In this document: positions 55,087-62,597 of the stretch, piece by piece
How the letters are laid out: every line of letters begins with the position of its first letter
How positions within the stretch are numbered: position 1 is the first letter of the stretch
Source: Streptomyces sp. ATexAB-D23
GTDB taxonomy: Bacteria > Actinomycetota > Actinomycetes > Streptomycetales > Streptomycetaceae
NCBI RefSeq assembly: GCF_000373645.1
Contig: NZ_KB892026.1
Location: forward strand, 1-64,000
Reading direction: 5' to 3'
Length of the DNA stretch: 64,000 nucleotides
The notes under the pieces: model-generated
What the model was told of the DNA's origin: nothing
What the model saw: only the letters and a program-made list of their open reading frames with translations
Databases searched by the model: none
Translations under genes and position numbers: made by a program

Positions 55087-55114
55087 GCCCCGGCCTGTCT
55101 GCTGGAGTCCAGTT

Positions 55115-55155
55115 GTGAGAGTTGACTCTCACAATATGTGAGAGGACACTCTCAC
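55115..55155. promoter_or_regulatory. tandem ArsR-type operators
   Basis: GTGAGAGTTGACTCTCAC (55115-55132, perfect 8-bp arms) and GTGAGAGGACACTCTCAC (55138-55155, perfect 7-bp arms) are 23 bp apart, about two helical turns. The second ends 3 bp before the regulator's ATG, so binding would block transcription or translation initiation. Confidence 0.85.
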
Positions 55156-55158
55156 GTC

Positions 55159-55896
55159 ATGGACTCCAGCAACCGCATGGGCGACCTCGAAATCACCGAC
55201 CCGCAGGCGATGCGGGCCCTGGCGCACCCGGTGCGCCTCGCGATCCTCGAACGGCTGGGCCGCGACGGACCGGCGACCGCGACCGAGCTGGCACCGTACG
55301 TGGGGGCGACCCCGTCGGTGACCAGCTGGCATCTGCGCCACCTCGCGACGTTCGGCCTGGTCCGCGACAGCGAGCCCGGCCCCGACCGCCGCAGCCGGCG
55401 CTGGGAGGCGGCCGCCCGAGGCTTCCGCTTCGAGGCGTCCCAGGATCCGGCGGACACCGAGAGCCTGTCCGCCGCGCGGGAACTCTCCCGCCAGATGTTC
55501 CTGCGCTACGGGGACCTCCCGGCCCGCTGGGCCGCCGAGACCGAGCCCGGCCTCGACCCGACGTGGCGCGAGGCCGCCGGCCTGGCCAACACCCGGGTCA
55601 CGGTGACCGCGGAGGAACTCGCCGCGATCCACGAGGGCATCGAGCGCGTGCTCGCCCCGTACGTCACCCGTGACCCGGCCGATCGGCCCGAGGGGAGCCG
55701 GGGCGTGGTGATGCTGCGGTACGTCCTGCCGGACGGCGAGGGCGGAGACGGCGGATTGGGCGGGGACGGGGCCGACGGAGGCGGGGACGGCGGAGACGGG
55801 GGAGGCGGACACGGCGGTGGTGGAGGCGGGGACGGCGGAGGCGGGGAGCGCGAGCCGGGGCCGACGCCGGGGGCGACTCCGGGGCGGACGTCGTGA
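55159..55896 (+). CDS. ArsR-family regulator with Gly-rich tail
   Basis: 245 residues. Residues ~10-85 form the ArsR winged helix (MRALAHPVRLAILERLGRDG, TPSVTSWHLRHLATFGLVRD, wing DRRSRRWEAA). No metal-binding Cys pair is seen, so a non-metal ligand is likely. A central ~100-residue domain follows. The last ~50 residues are Gly/Asp-rich (GGDGADGGGDGGDGGGGHGG) and presumably disordered. The ATG at 55159 lies beyond two palindromes that are probably autoregulatory operators. The stop overlaps a MFS gene (GTGA), its likely target and operon partner. Confidence 0.85.
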   Translation: MDSSNRMGDLEITDPQAMRALAHPVRLAILERLGRDGPATATELAPYVGATPSVTSWHLRHLATFGLVRDSEPGPDRRSRRWEAAARGFRFEASQDPADTESLSAARELSRQMFLRYGDLPARWAAETEPGLDPTWREAAGLANTRVTVTAEELAAIHEGIERVLAPYVTRDPADRPEGSRGVVMLRYVLPDGEGGDGGLGGDGADGGGDGGDGGGGHGGGGGGDGGGGEREPGPTPGATPGRTS

Positions 55897-57260
55897 GCGC
55901 CGGCGCGGAGCAGCCGCCGGAGTCTTCCCCGCAACCGCCCGGCATATCCCCGCCCGCGAGGGCGCTGCCACTCTGGGGGGACCGGCGTTTCACCCGCTTC
56001 TGGGCCGGGAACACGGTCTCGCAGTTCGGTGACCGGATCACGGAACTGGCCCTGCCGCTGATCGCGGTCAGCGCCCTGGGAGCCTCGGCCAACCAGGTGG
56101 CGTGGCTGACCGCCCTGATCTGGGCGCCCAACCTGCTCGGGATCTTCCTGGGCGCGTGGGTGGACCAACGCCCGCGCAAACGCCGCCTGATGGTGCTCGC
56201 CGACGTCCTGCGCGCGGCGGTGCTGCTGAGCCTGCCGGTGGCGTACGTCCTCGGGACGGTGACACTGCCGCAGCTGTACCTCGTGGCGGTCCTGGCGGGC
56301 GCCGGCGAGGTGCTGTTCAACACCGCGTACCCGCCGTTCTTCGTCCGGATCGTGCCGAGGACGTCCTACGTGGACGCGAACAGCAAGATCAGCACCAGCC
56401 GTTCGGCCTCCTACGTGGCGGGACCCGCGATCGGCGGCGCGCTGATCCAGGCGCTGACGGCACCCGTCGCGATCGTGGTGGACGCGCTGACGTTCCTGGT
56501 CTCGGCGGTGCTGATCGGCCGCATCCCGGTCCAGGAGGAGGCGCCCACGACCGGCGAGGCGGCGCCCCCGCTGCTGCGACGCGCCCGCGAGGGCCTGGCG
56601 TTCGTGGTGCGCCACCCGGTGCTGCGGGCCTCCCTCGGCTGCGCGACGACGGTCAACTTCTTCACGTTCGTCGCGGGCAGCGGCCTGGTGGTCCTGTTCG
56701 CCACGCGCGGCCTCGGCCTGTCCGCCGGCGCGATCGGCCTCGCCCTGGGAATCGGGGCGACCGGCGCCCTGCTCGGCGCGGTGTGCGCGCCGCGCATCTC
56801 CCGCCGGATCGGGATCGGCCGGGGCGTCCTCGTGGGCGCGGTCCTCTTCCCCGCCCCGATCGCCCTCGCCGCCCTCGCGGGCGGCCCGCTCTGGCTCCGC
56901 GCGGCCGCGCTGGCCGGCTCGGAGTTCCTCTCGGGCTTCGGCGTCATGCTGTTCGACATCAACCTCAACTCCCTCCAGGCGGCGGTGATCCCGGACCACC
57001 TGCGCAGCCGCGTCGCGGGCGCGTTCGGCACGGTCAATTACGGGGTACGCCCCGTGGGCGCCGTGGCCGGCGGTGCCCTCGCCACCCTCCTGGGCCTGCG
57101 CCCCACCCTCCTGATCGCAGCGGCGGGCGGCTGCCTGTCCCTGCTCTGGCTCCTGCCCTCCCCGATCCCGCGCATCCGGTCGCTGGACGGGGTGGACGCG
57201 GGGACGTTCGGGGCGGGGGAGGCGGACGAGATGCCGGAGGAGCGACCGGTGGCGGGCTGA
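55893..57260 (+). CDS. MFS transporter (MFS_3 / enterobactin-exporter-like)
   Basis: 455 residues with about 12 helices. Opening RRFTRFWAGNTVSQFGDRIT and the motif A-like LGAWVDQRPRKRRLMVLADV are typical of this exporter subfamily. It overlaps the ArsR gene upstream and should be induced when that repressor releases the two operators. Substrate unknown, probably a xenobiotic or siderophore-like compound. The C-terminal ~30 residues are acidic and disordered. Confidence 0.88.
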   Translation: MSAGAEQPPESSPQPPGISPPARALPLWGDRRFTRFWAGNTVSQFGDRITELALPLIAVSALGASANQVAWLTALIWAPNLLGIFLGAWVDQRPRKRRLMVLADVLRAAVLLSLPVAYVLGTVTLPQLYLVAVLAGAGEVLFNTAYPPFFVRIVPRTSYVDANSKISTSRSASYVAGPAIGGALIQALTAPVAIVVDALTFLVSAVLIGRIPVQEEAPTTGEAAPPLLRRAREGLAFVVRHPVLRASLGCATTVNFFTFVAGSGLVVLFATRGLGLSAGAIGLALGIGATGALLGAVCAPRISRRIGIGRGVLVGAVLFPAPIALAALAGGPLWLRAAALAGSEFLSGFGVMLFDINLNSLQAAVIPDHLRSRVAGAFGTVNYGVRPVGAVAGGALATLLGLRPTLLIAAAGGCLSLLWLLPSPIPRIRSLDGVDAGTFGAGEADEMPEERPVAG

Positions 57261-57273
57261 GGCGCGGGCCGCG

Positions 57274-57678
57274 TCAGGGAAGTGGCGCGGTGGTGGGCGA
57301 GGTCTTGAAGATCAGCCACACGGTCTTACCGACGACATGGTCGTCTACGCCGAAGTCGTCGGCGAGTTCCCGCGCGAGGTGCAGTCCGCGTCCGGAGCAG
57401 GCGTCGTCAGCGGCCTGCTGGACGTGTGGCTGACCCGGCCCGCTGTCGCGGACCTCCAGCCGCACCAGGTCCTCGGCGCGGTAGAGACCGACGCTGAACT
57501 CCCGACCGGGCGGCACGCCGTGCGGCAATGCGTTGGTGGCGAGTTCCGACACGCACAGCCTTATGTCCTCGATCAAGGTGTGGAGCCGCCACTCGGTGAG
57601 GACGCTGGAGACGAAGTCGCGTGAGGCACCGACAGAAGTGCGCCTGCGGGTGAAGCGTCGTTGCTGCACCAGGGACAC
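57274..57678 (-). CDS. RsbW-like ATP-binding (HATPase) regulator
   Basis: 134 residues, a single histidine-kinase-type ATPase domain with no dimerisation part. N box CVSELATNALPHG, G1 box VRDSGPGQP and G2-like region GRGLHLARELADDFG are present. Such proteins are anti-sigma or anti-anti-sigma kinases, very numerous in Streptomyces and often next to small regulators. No cognate sigma factor is nearby. GTG start at 57678. It is divergent from the UTRA/GntR pair across a 174-bp region. Confidence 0.87.
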   Translation of the reverse strand: MSLVQQRRFTRRRTSVGASRDFVSSVLTEWRLHTLIEDIRLCVSELATNALPHGVPPGREFSVGLYRAEDLVRLEVRDSGPGQPHVQQAADDACSGRGLHLARELADDFGVDDHVVGKTVWLIFKTSPTTAPLP

Positions 57679-57808
57679 GGTGGTTCACCGCCTTGCTTGC
57701 GGGTTGTGGCGTGGCGACGAACGTGCTGCTATTCGCGAAAGGTAGCAAGGTGGCAGGATGTCAGAGGGGTGCGGCTGGGCCTCCTGCCGGGACATGAGGC
57801 ACGCTGGG

Positions 57809-57828
57809 TGTCGTGTCGTGTCGTGTCG
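57809..57828. repeat. TGTCG pentanucleotide repeat (4 units)
   Basis: Four perfect tandem copies of TGTCG lie 25-45 bp upstream of the UTRA-domain gene, probably in its leader or promoter. Confidence 0.75.
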
Positions 57829-57852
57829 GTGCGGGCTGCGGAGGAGAAGGGC

Positions 57853-58395
57853 ATGGGTGGTAACGAATGGGTCAGTACGTCGACGCCCTACCTCGCCGCG
57901 CCCTCCGGTGCTCCGGGGGACACCTGGGCGGCTGAGGCCGCCGCCGGAGGACGCCGGGGGAGCCAGTCCATCGTCCGGGCGGGTGAGGTGGAGGCCCCGG
58001 AAGCGGTCGCGGAACTGCTCGGAGTGGCGGCCGGGGGGAGCGTTGTCGTCCGGCGCAGGATCATGTACCTCGACGGCGAACCGTGTGAGTTGACGGACAC
58101 GTACTACCCGCTGGGCATCGCGGGTGGCACCAGGCTCGCCGACACGGCCAAGATCCCTGGTGGAGCGGTCAGACTCTTGGCGGAGCTGGGGCATGTCGGC
58201 GTGCGCGTACGCGAAGAGGTGACCGCACGGCGGGCGACCGGGGCCGAGTGTGAGCGGCTGGGGATGGTGGAGGGGGACCCCGTGCTGCAACTGACGCGCC
58301 TCACCCTGGACGGAGCGGACCGGCCCATTCAGGTCGACGTCATGGCCATGCCCCCACGGCGTCAGAAACTGCGCTACGAGATCAGGATCGGATGA
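57853..58395 (+). CDS. UTRA-domain protein lacking a DNA-binding domain
   Basis: 180 residues. Residues ~40-180 form a UTRA ligand-binding domain (VVVRRRIMYLDGEPCELTDT, YYPLGIAGGT, IPGGAVRLLAELG), the effector domain of GntR/HutC regulators. The ~35 N-terminal residues are too short for a winged helix, and the upstream frame contains none. GGAG sits 7 bp before the ATG. The stop overlaps the next gene (ATGA), which encodes a full GntR protein whose UTRA domain is clearly paralogous. It may form a heterodimer with it and tune its response. Confidence 0.8.
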   Translation: MGGNEWVSTSTPYLAAPSGAPGDTWAAEAAAGGRRGSQSIVRAGEVEAPEAVAELLGVAAGGSVVVRRRIMYLDGEPCELTDTYYPLGIAGGTRLADTAKIPGGAVRLLAELGHVGVRVREEVTARRATGAECERLGMVEGDPVLQLTRLTLDGADRPIQVDVMAMPPRRQKLRYEIRIG

Positions 58396-59177
58396 CCGTG
58401 ACCGTGACCAGACCCGAAGCCGCCGCCGTCGACCGCCGTTCGCTGCACGAGCGGATCGCGGCGGATCTCAGGGACCAGATCATGGGCGGAGACCTCGCGC
58501 CCGGTACGAACCTGCCCTCCACCGCTCACCTCAAGGAAAGGTTCGATGCCTCGAACGCAACGATCCAGAAGGCGGTGCGGCTACTCAAGGACGAGGAGCT
58601 GGTGATCGGCAGGGCGGGGGCCTCGGTGACCGTCCGCGAGCATCGCCAGCGCACCGTCCGCCCGGCGTCGTTCATGGCTCAGGTGGGCGCGGGGGAACCG
58701 TACCGCTGGCTGGCCGAAACGGCCAAGGACGCCTCCCGCACCCGCAGCACACTGCTCGAAGTGGCCGAGACCCGGCCACCCGCAGATGTCGTGGAGGCAC
58801 TGCGGCTCCCGGCGGGCGGGCTCGCGCTCCTGCGGCGCCAACTGCTCGTGATCGACGACGAGCCCGCCGAACTCGTGGCTTCGTACTACCCGTTGGCCAT
58901 CGTCAGCGGTACGGCGATGGCCGTACGCCGCAGGATCCCGGGCGGTACTCCGACCCTGCTCGCGGAGCTGGGGTATCCACCCCGGCTCAGCGTTGACCGG
59001 GTGTCCGCCCGAGTCCCCACTCAGGATCAGTACCAGGCGCTGCGCCTGCCCGGAGGGCTGCCGGTGCTGCGTACACTGCGCGTCGTCTACAGCGACGACG
59101 AGCTGCCCATCGAGGCAACCGTCATGGTGAAGGCGGGGCATCTGTACGAGGTGCGGTACGAGTTCACGGCCGAGTAG
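58392..59177 (+). CDS. GntR-family (HutC-type) regulator
   Basis: 261 residues. The N-terminal winged helix reads LHERIAADLRDQIMGGDLAP and PSTAHLKERFDASNATIQKA. The C-terminal UTRA domain includes LLRRQLLVIDDEPAELVASY, YYPLAIVSGT and IPGGTPTLLAELGYPP. It is translationally coupled to the UTRA-only gene upstream. The ligand is unknown. A convergent TetR gene ends 26 bp downstream. Confidence 0.88.
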   Translation: MTVTVTRPEAAAVDRRSLHERIAADLRDQIMGGDLAPGTNLPSTAHLKERFDASNATIQKAVRLLKDEELVIGRAGASVTVREHRQRTVRPASFMAQVGAGEPYRWLAETAKDASRTRSTLLEVAETRPPADVVEALRLPAGGLALLRRQLLVIDDEPAELVASYYPLAIVSGTAMAVRRRIPGGTPTLLAELGYPPRLSVDRVSARVPTQDQYQALRLPGGLPVLRTLRVVYSDDELPIEATVMVKAGHLYEVRYEFTAE

Positions 59178-59203
59178 GCCCACGTGCCCGGGGCGCCCCG
59201 GCC

Positions 59204-59767
59204 CTACCCCCCGTCCGGTGTGAACAGCAGCCCCGTCAGTGACCGGAACACCTCCTCCGGGTCGCGGTCGCCCACCGCGGCGTCCAGGTTGCCGCTGAGG
59301 AGCAGGGTGGCGAAGCCGTGGGCGAGGGACCAGGCGGCCACGCCGGTCAGGCGGGGGGTGTCGGTGGGGGCCAGGGTGGCGACGCCCGCGCGGAGTTCGG
59401 CCGTGGCGCGGGCTTTCGCGGCCAGGAGGTCCGGGTCGTCGTCGCGGCAGAGGTCCGGCTGGAACATCACCTGGAAGTGGGCCGGGTGCTCGGCGGCGAA
59501 GCGTACGTAGCGCACGCCTCGTTCGCGCAGGTCGGGGGCGGCGGCCAGGGCGTCGGCGAAGAGGTCGTAGCCCTCGGCGGCGATGGCGGTGAGCAGGCCC
59601 GTGCGGTCCTTGAAGTGGTGGGCGGGAGCGGCGTGCGAGACGCCGGCCCGGCGGGCCAGGTCGCGCAGGCTCAGCGCGGCGGGACCCTCGGTGCGGATGA
59701 CGTCGAGGGCGGCGGTGAGGACGGCCCGCCGCAGGTCGCCGTGGTGGTAGGCGCGGTCGCTGGTCAT
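59204..59767 (-). CDS. TetR-family transcriptional regulator
   Basis: 187 residues from the ATG at 59767; an ATG at 59788 is possible but lies in the operator repeat. HTH: VLTAALDVIRTEGPAALSLR, DLARRAGVSHAAPAHHFKDR. The C-terminal domain matches the WHG/TetR_C type (ELRAGVATLAPTDTPRLTGV). It is divergent from a SCO6745-type gene, with a 10-bp inverted repeat spanning the promoter region, so it probably regulates both. Confidence 0.86.
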   Translation of the reverse strand: MTSDRAYHHGDLRRAVLTAALDVIRTEGPAALSLRDLARRAGVSHAAPAHHFKDRTGLLTAIAAEGYDLFADALAAAPDLRERGVRYVRFAAEHPAHFQVMFQPDLCRDDDPDLLAAKARATAELRAGVATLAPTDTPRLTGVAAWSLAHGFATLLLSGNLDAAVGDRDPEEVFRSLTGLLFTPDGG

Positions 59768-59785
59768 GAACAGCAGGGTACGCGC

Positions 59786-59853
59786 CATCTAGTCATTGAC
59801 AAGTTTGCCGCGGGGGCGCACTCTGGAGACTCAATCTTGGCAGTGACTAGATG
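59786..59853. promoter_or_regulatory. long-spaced inverted repeat, TetR operator candidate
   Basis: CATCTAGTCA (59786-59795) and TGACTAGATG (59844-59853) are exact reverse complements 48 bp apart, one near each divergent start. They could be two half-sites or two separate operators for the TetR protein. Confidence 0.6.
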
Positions 59854-59879
59854 TTCCATGCGTCGCGGAAGGCGGAGCC

Positions 59880-60746
59880 ATGTCCGAGGAGTTGGGTCGC
59901 GTACGGCAGATGTGGCACCTGCTGGAGCCCCTGCACGCTGTTCTCTACTACGCCCCGGAGGCCTTCGAGGAGGCCGCGGCCCTCGGGTACGCCGTCGACG
60001 AGCGCTGGCCGAGCTATTTCGCCTGGCGGGCGGCGCCGCTCGGGGAGGCCGGCGCGGGGCGGGTCGGGGAGACCTTCTTCAGCTTCAGCCCGCGCATGGT
60101 GGGCGGCCACGTCCCGGGAATCTGGTCCGTGGCCTCGCCGGGGACGGTGCTCGCCGCCCGCGGGCGTGCCGTCGACCGCGCGTACCGCACGCTGCTGGGC
60201 GAGGAGGCCGCCGCGCCTGGTACCGCCGAGGCCGCCGCGCTGCTGCGGCGGGTCGCGGAGGCCGCCGACACGGCGGACCGGCCGCTCGCCGCGGCCAACG
60301 CCGCGCTCCCGTGGCCGGACGAACCCCACCTCGCCCTCTGGCACGCGGCGACCGTCCTGCGCGAACACCGGGGCGACGGTCACCTTGCCGCGCTCGTGCA
60401 CGCCGGGCTCGACCCGGTCGAGTCACTGGTGTCCTTCGCGGCGATCGGCGCCGCCCGCCCCGAGGTGTTCGCCAGCCGGGGATGGAGCGAGGAGGAGTGG
60501 CGGGACGCGCTCCAGCGGCTGGAGAAGCGGGGGCTGGTGGCGGGGGACGGTACGGCGACCGAGGCCGGCCGCGCCCTGCGGGCCGAGGTCGAGCGCCGCA
60601 CCGATGAGGCGGCGGCCGACCCGTGGCGGGTGCTCGGGGAGGCGGAGCGGGAGCGGCTCGTCGCGCTGCTCGGGCCGCTGTGGGTGGCGGCGATCGGATC
60701 CGGGCTGCTGCCCTCGGAGACGACGCTCGGCATCGGAAAGGTGTGA
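59880..60746 (+). CDS. SCO6745/SalK-type winged-helix-containing protein
   Basis: 288 residues. It begins RQMWHLLEPLHAVLYYAPEA, which matches the Streptomyces SCO6745-like family (SalK-type proteins). The middle is Ala-rich and helical, and the C-terminal third contains a winged-helix-like segment (GWSEEEWRDALQRLEKRGLV, then TEAGRALRAEVE). The biochemical role is not established to my knowledge. It is divergent from a TetR gene and probably induced with it. Confidence 0.75.
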   Translation: MSEELGRVRQMWHLLEPLHAVLYYAPEAFEEAAALGYAVDERWPSYFAWRAAPLGEAGAGRVGETFFSFSPRMVGGHVPGIWSVASPGTVLAARGRAVDRAYRTLLGEEAAAPGTAEAAALLRRVAEAADTADRPLAAANAALPWPDEPHLALWHAATVLREHRGDGHLAALVHAGLDPVESLVSFAAIGAARPEVFASRGWSEEEWRDALQRLEKRGLVAGDGTATEAGRALRAEVERRTDEAAADPWRVLGEAERERLVALLGPLWVAAIGSGLLPSETTLGIGKV

Positions 60747-60855
60747 TCCGGGCCGCACAGGAGGCGGTCGGCGGCCTGGAACCGCCCCGGACGGGGAAGA
60801 CATCCGTAGGATTCCCGGGTCGGTTCGGCTTTCTCCCCGTCAGGACGGCTTACGA

Positions 60856-61638
60856 GTGATATCCCTGCGCGTGTCTCGGATGATGGTGCCCGCCCTGGCC
60901 GTGACGGCCACGCTGGCCCTGAGCGGTTGTGACCCCGAGCAGGTCACTTCGGGCGCCGACCGCTCCGGCGGCGCCGCCGACGGCGGCGGTCAGTCCGTCA
61001 CCGGTTTCGGCGCCAGCCCGCTGACGAACGCCGACGGTACGAAACCGGGCCTCGCGCCCCTCACCTCGGACGCGGACCGGGCGGCGGCCCGCAAGATCAT
61101 CGAGAAGGTCGCGACCAAGGGCCGGGGCCCCAAGACGGGTTACAAGCGCGACAAGTTCGGGTACGCGTGGAAGGACTCGGTGGACGGCATACCCCTGTCC
61201 CGCAACGGCTGCGACACCCGCAACGACCTGCTCGCCCGCGACGGCAAGGACATCGAACTCCGCTCCGGCTCGGACTGCGTGGTCGTCTCCATGACCCTCA
61301 AGGACCCGTACACCGGCAAGACCATCGAGTGGCGCAAGCAGGAAGCCACCAAGGTGCAGATCGACCACGTCATGCCGCTGTCGTACGACTGGCAGATGGG
61401 CGCCGCCCACTGGAACGAGGCCAAGCGGCAGCAGATCGCCAACGACCCCCTCAACCTCATCCCGGTGGACGGCCCGGCCAACAACGCCAAGCGCGACTCG
61501 GGCCCCGCGACCTGGCTCCCGCCGTACAAGCCGGTGCGGTGCGCGTACGCGCTGCGCTTCGCCCAGGTCTCGCTGAAGTACGAACTGCCGGTGACGAGCG
61601 CGGACAAGGAGATGATGCTGCGGCAGTGCGGCGGCTGA
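60856..61638 (+). CDS. exported HNH nuclease lipoprotein (DUF1524/GmrSD C-terminal type)
   Basis: 260 residues. The N-terminus has a hydrophobic core and lipobox (VPALAVTATLALSGC), so the protein is likely anchored outside the membrane. After a Gly/Ser-rich linker, the ~190-residue domain carries RNGCDTRNDLLARD and the nuclease core QIDHVMPLSYDWQMGAAHW ending in NDPLNLIPVDGPANNAKRDS, with the His, Asn and Lys/Arg positions of the HNH fold. Start GTG 60856 follows AGGACGG; ATG 60879 is an alternative. It probably degrades extracellular DNA, for nutrition or competition; target not proven. Confidence 0.85.
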   Translation: MISLRVSRMMVPALAVTATLALSGCDPEQVTSGADRSGGAADGGGQSVTGFGASPLTNADGTKPGLAPLTSDADRAAARKIIEKVATKGRGPKTGYKRDKFGYAWKDSVDGIPLSRNGCDTRNDLLARDGKDIELRSGSDCVVVSMTLKDPYTGKTIEWRKQEATKVQIDHVMPLSYDWQMGAAHWNEAKRQQIANDPLNLIPVDGPANNAKRDSGPATWLPPYKPVRCAYALRFAQVSLKYELPVTSADKEMMLRQCGG

Positions 61639-61697
61639 GTGGGTTGGAGCCTGAATGTCTTGGGTGAGCTGACCCTCGCGCTGCTGAACCGAGTGGA

Positions 61698-61931
61698 CTA
61701 CTCGGTCAGCCGCGTAATGCGCTCCAGCGGCACGTCCCACTCGGTGCCTCCGCCCGGCGGCACCATGAACGCTTGGCTCCTGATCAACTTGCCGTTCTGT
61801 TTGAGGCGTTTTTCGAGGACGCCCATCAGTAGCCCTGTGCGCGCCGAGATCGTGTCCACCACGAGGGTTCCGCGTGGGTAGGGCAGGCTGCCGTGGCTGA
61901 GGGTCGTCGGTGGCTGCTCGTGTCCGGTCAC
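61698..61931 (-). CDS. small conserved Streptomyces protein
   Basis: 77 residues from the GTG at 61931. The pattern GTLVVDTISARTGLLMGVLE then PPGGGTEWDVPLERITRL resembles short Streptomyces proteins often found beside regulators and mobile-element genes, perhaps a small beta-barrel. It overlaps the gene upstream (GTGA) and so shares its message. Function unknown. Confidence 0.65.
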   Translation of the reverse strand: MTGHEQPPTTLSHGSLPYPRGTLVVDTISARTGLLMGVLEKRLKQNGKLIRSQAFMVPPGGGTEWDVPLERITRLTE

Positions 61932-62206
61932 CCTCGACCCCCGCTTCGGAGTGCGTCGGCCAGCAGGACGGCCACGTCCGCGCGCACCCGACCCAGCTCC
62001 ACGAGCCCCAGCGCGGGGGACGCTGTATCGACCCCGAGCGAGGGCAGGGTGATCCCCGCCTCGGCCAGCGCCGCTCCGAGGGTCTTCATCGCCACGAAGG
62101 GGTCGATGCCTTCTTGTTCCTTGATCGCCATGAACGGGAGGCCAGAACGGGCGGGTTGGTGGACGGTACGCTGATTTCTCGAACTTGCTCGGCGGCTCAT
62201 GAACAT
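61928..62206 (-). CDS. small hypothetical protein
   Basis: 92 residues from the ATG at 62206, behind AAAAGG; an ATG at 62131 would give a 67-residue protein. The conserved-looking part is MKTLGAALAEAGITLPSLGV followed by LVELGRVRADVAVLLADALR, a helical pattern I have seen in small Streptomyces proteins of unknown function. It is the first gene of a two-gene leftward unit. No domain identified. Confidence 0.6.
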   Translation of the reverse strand: MFMSRRASSRNQRTVHQPARSGLPFMAIKEQEGIDPFVAMKTLGAALAEAGITLPSLGVDTASPALGLVELGRVRADVAVLLADALRSGGRG

Positions 62207-62302
62207 TGCCGGCCTTTTCTCCTCGGCCCGTCCTGACCCCGTGGTGCCGAAGCAAGGACCCGGCCATGCTGTTGGATCACATCCCCTGGAACGGAGAGCG
62301 TC

Positions 62303-62428
62303 ATGGCCCGTCAGCTTCGCTTCACCGGCACAGACAGCAAGGTCGATGGCTGACCCGCCCCGCACACGGACGAGGGCACCGGTGAGGTCATGGGGGTCGA
62401 GGAACATCGGAACGGAAACCGGCGCTAA
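62303..62428 (+). pseudogene. decayed small gene (MARQLRF-type protein)
   Basis: An ATG with GGAG six bases upstream begins MARQLRFTGTDSKVDG and then meets TGA at 62351. The same frame continues as PAPHTDEGTGEVMGVEE before TAA at 62428. In the related small proteins I know, a Cys follows the Gly (as in DGCPAL), so the TGA looks like a mutated TGC. Further drift follows. It is probably a relic of a regulatory cassette partner of the leftward small genes. Confidence 0.45.
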
Positions 62429-62491
62429 GCGTCCGTCGTCCCTGGTGGGCGGTCGGCGGGGTGTTGGTCGCGGGGCGGGTGTGAAGTTGTT

Positions 62492-62584
62492 CCACGGATA
62501 ACGCCCTATTATCTGCGGGAGCTTGGTTCGTCACCTGCGGTGACGTTCTCCGGGCCGTACGTGAAGCGGCCCTGTTATCCGTGG
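62492..62584. repeat. recombinase core-like inverted repeats upstream of the integrase gene
   Basis: CCACGGATAA (62492-62501), a 7-bp spacer, then TTATCTGCGG (62509-62518) form an imperfect inverted repeat (8 of 10 match), the geometry of a tyrosine-recombinase core site. GTTATCCGTGG (62574-62584) is an exact inverted copy of the left arm plus one base, 13 bp before the recombinase start. Confidence 0.55.
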
Positions 62585-62597
62585 CAAGGGGGAAGCG

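Noticed and set aside
60856..61638. Restriction enzyme of the GmrSD type
   Set aside because: Only the C-terminal HNH-like domain is present, behind a lipoprotein signal, with no DUF262 NTPase half.
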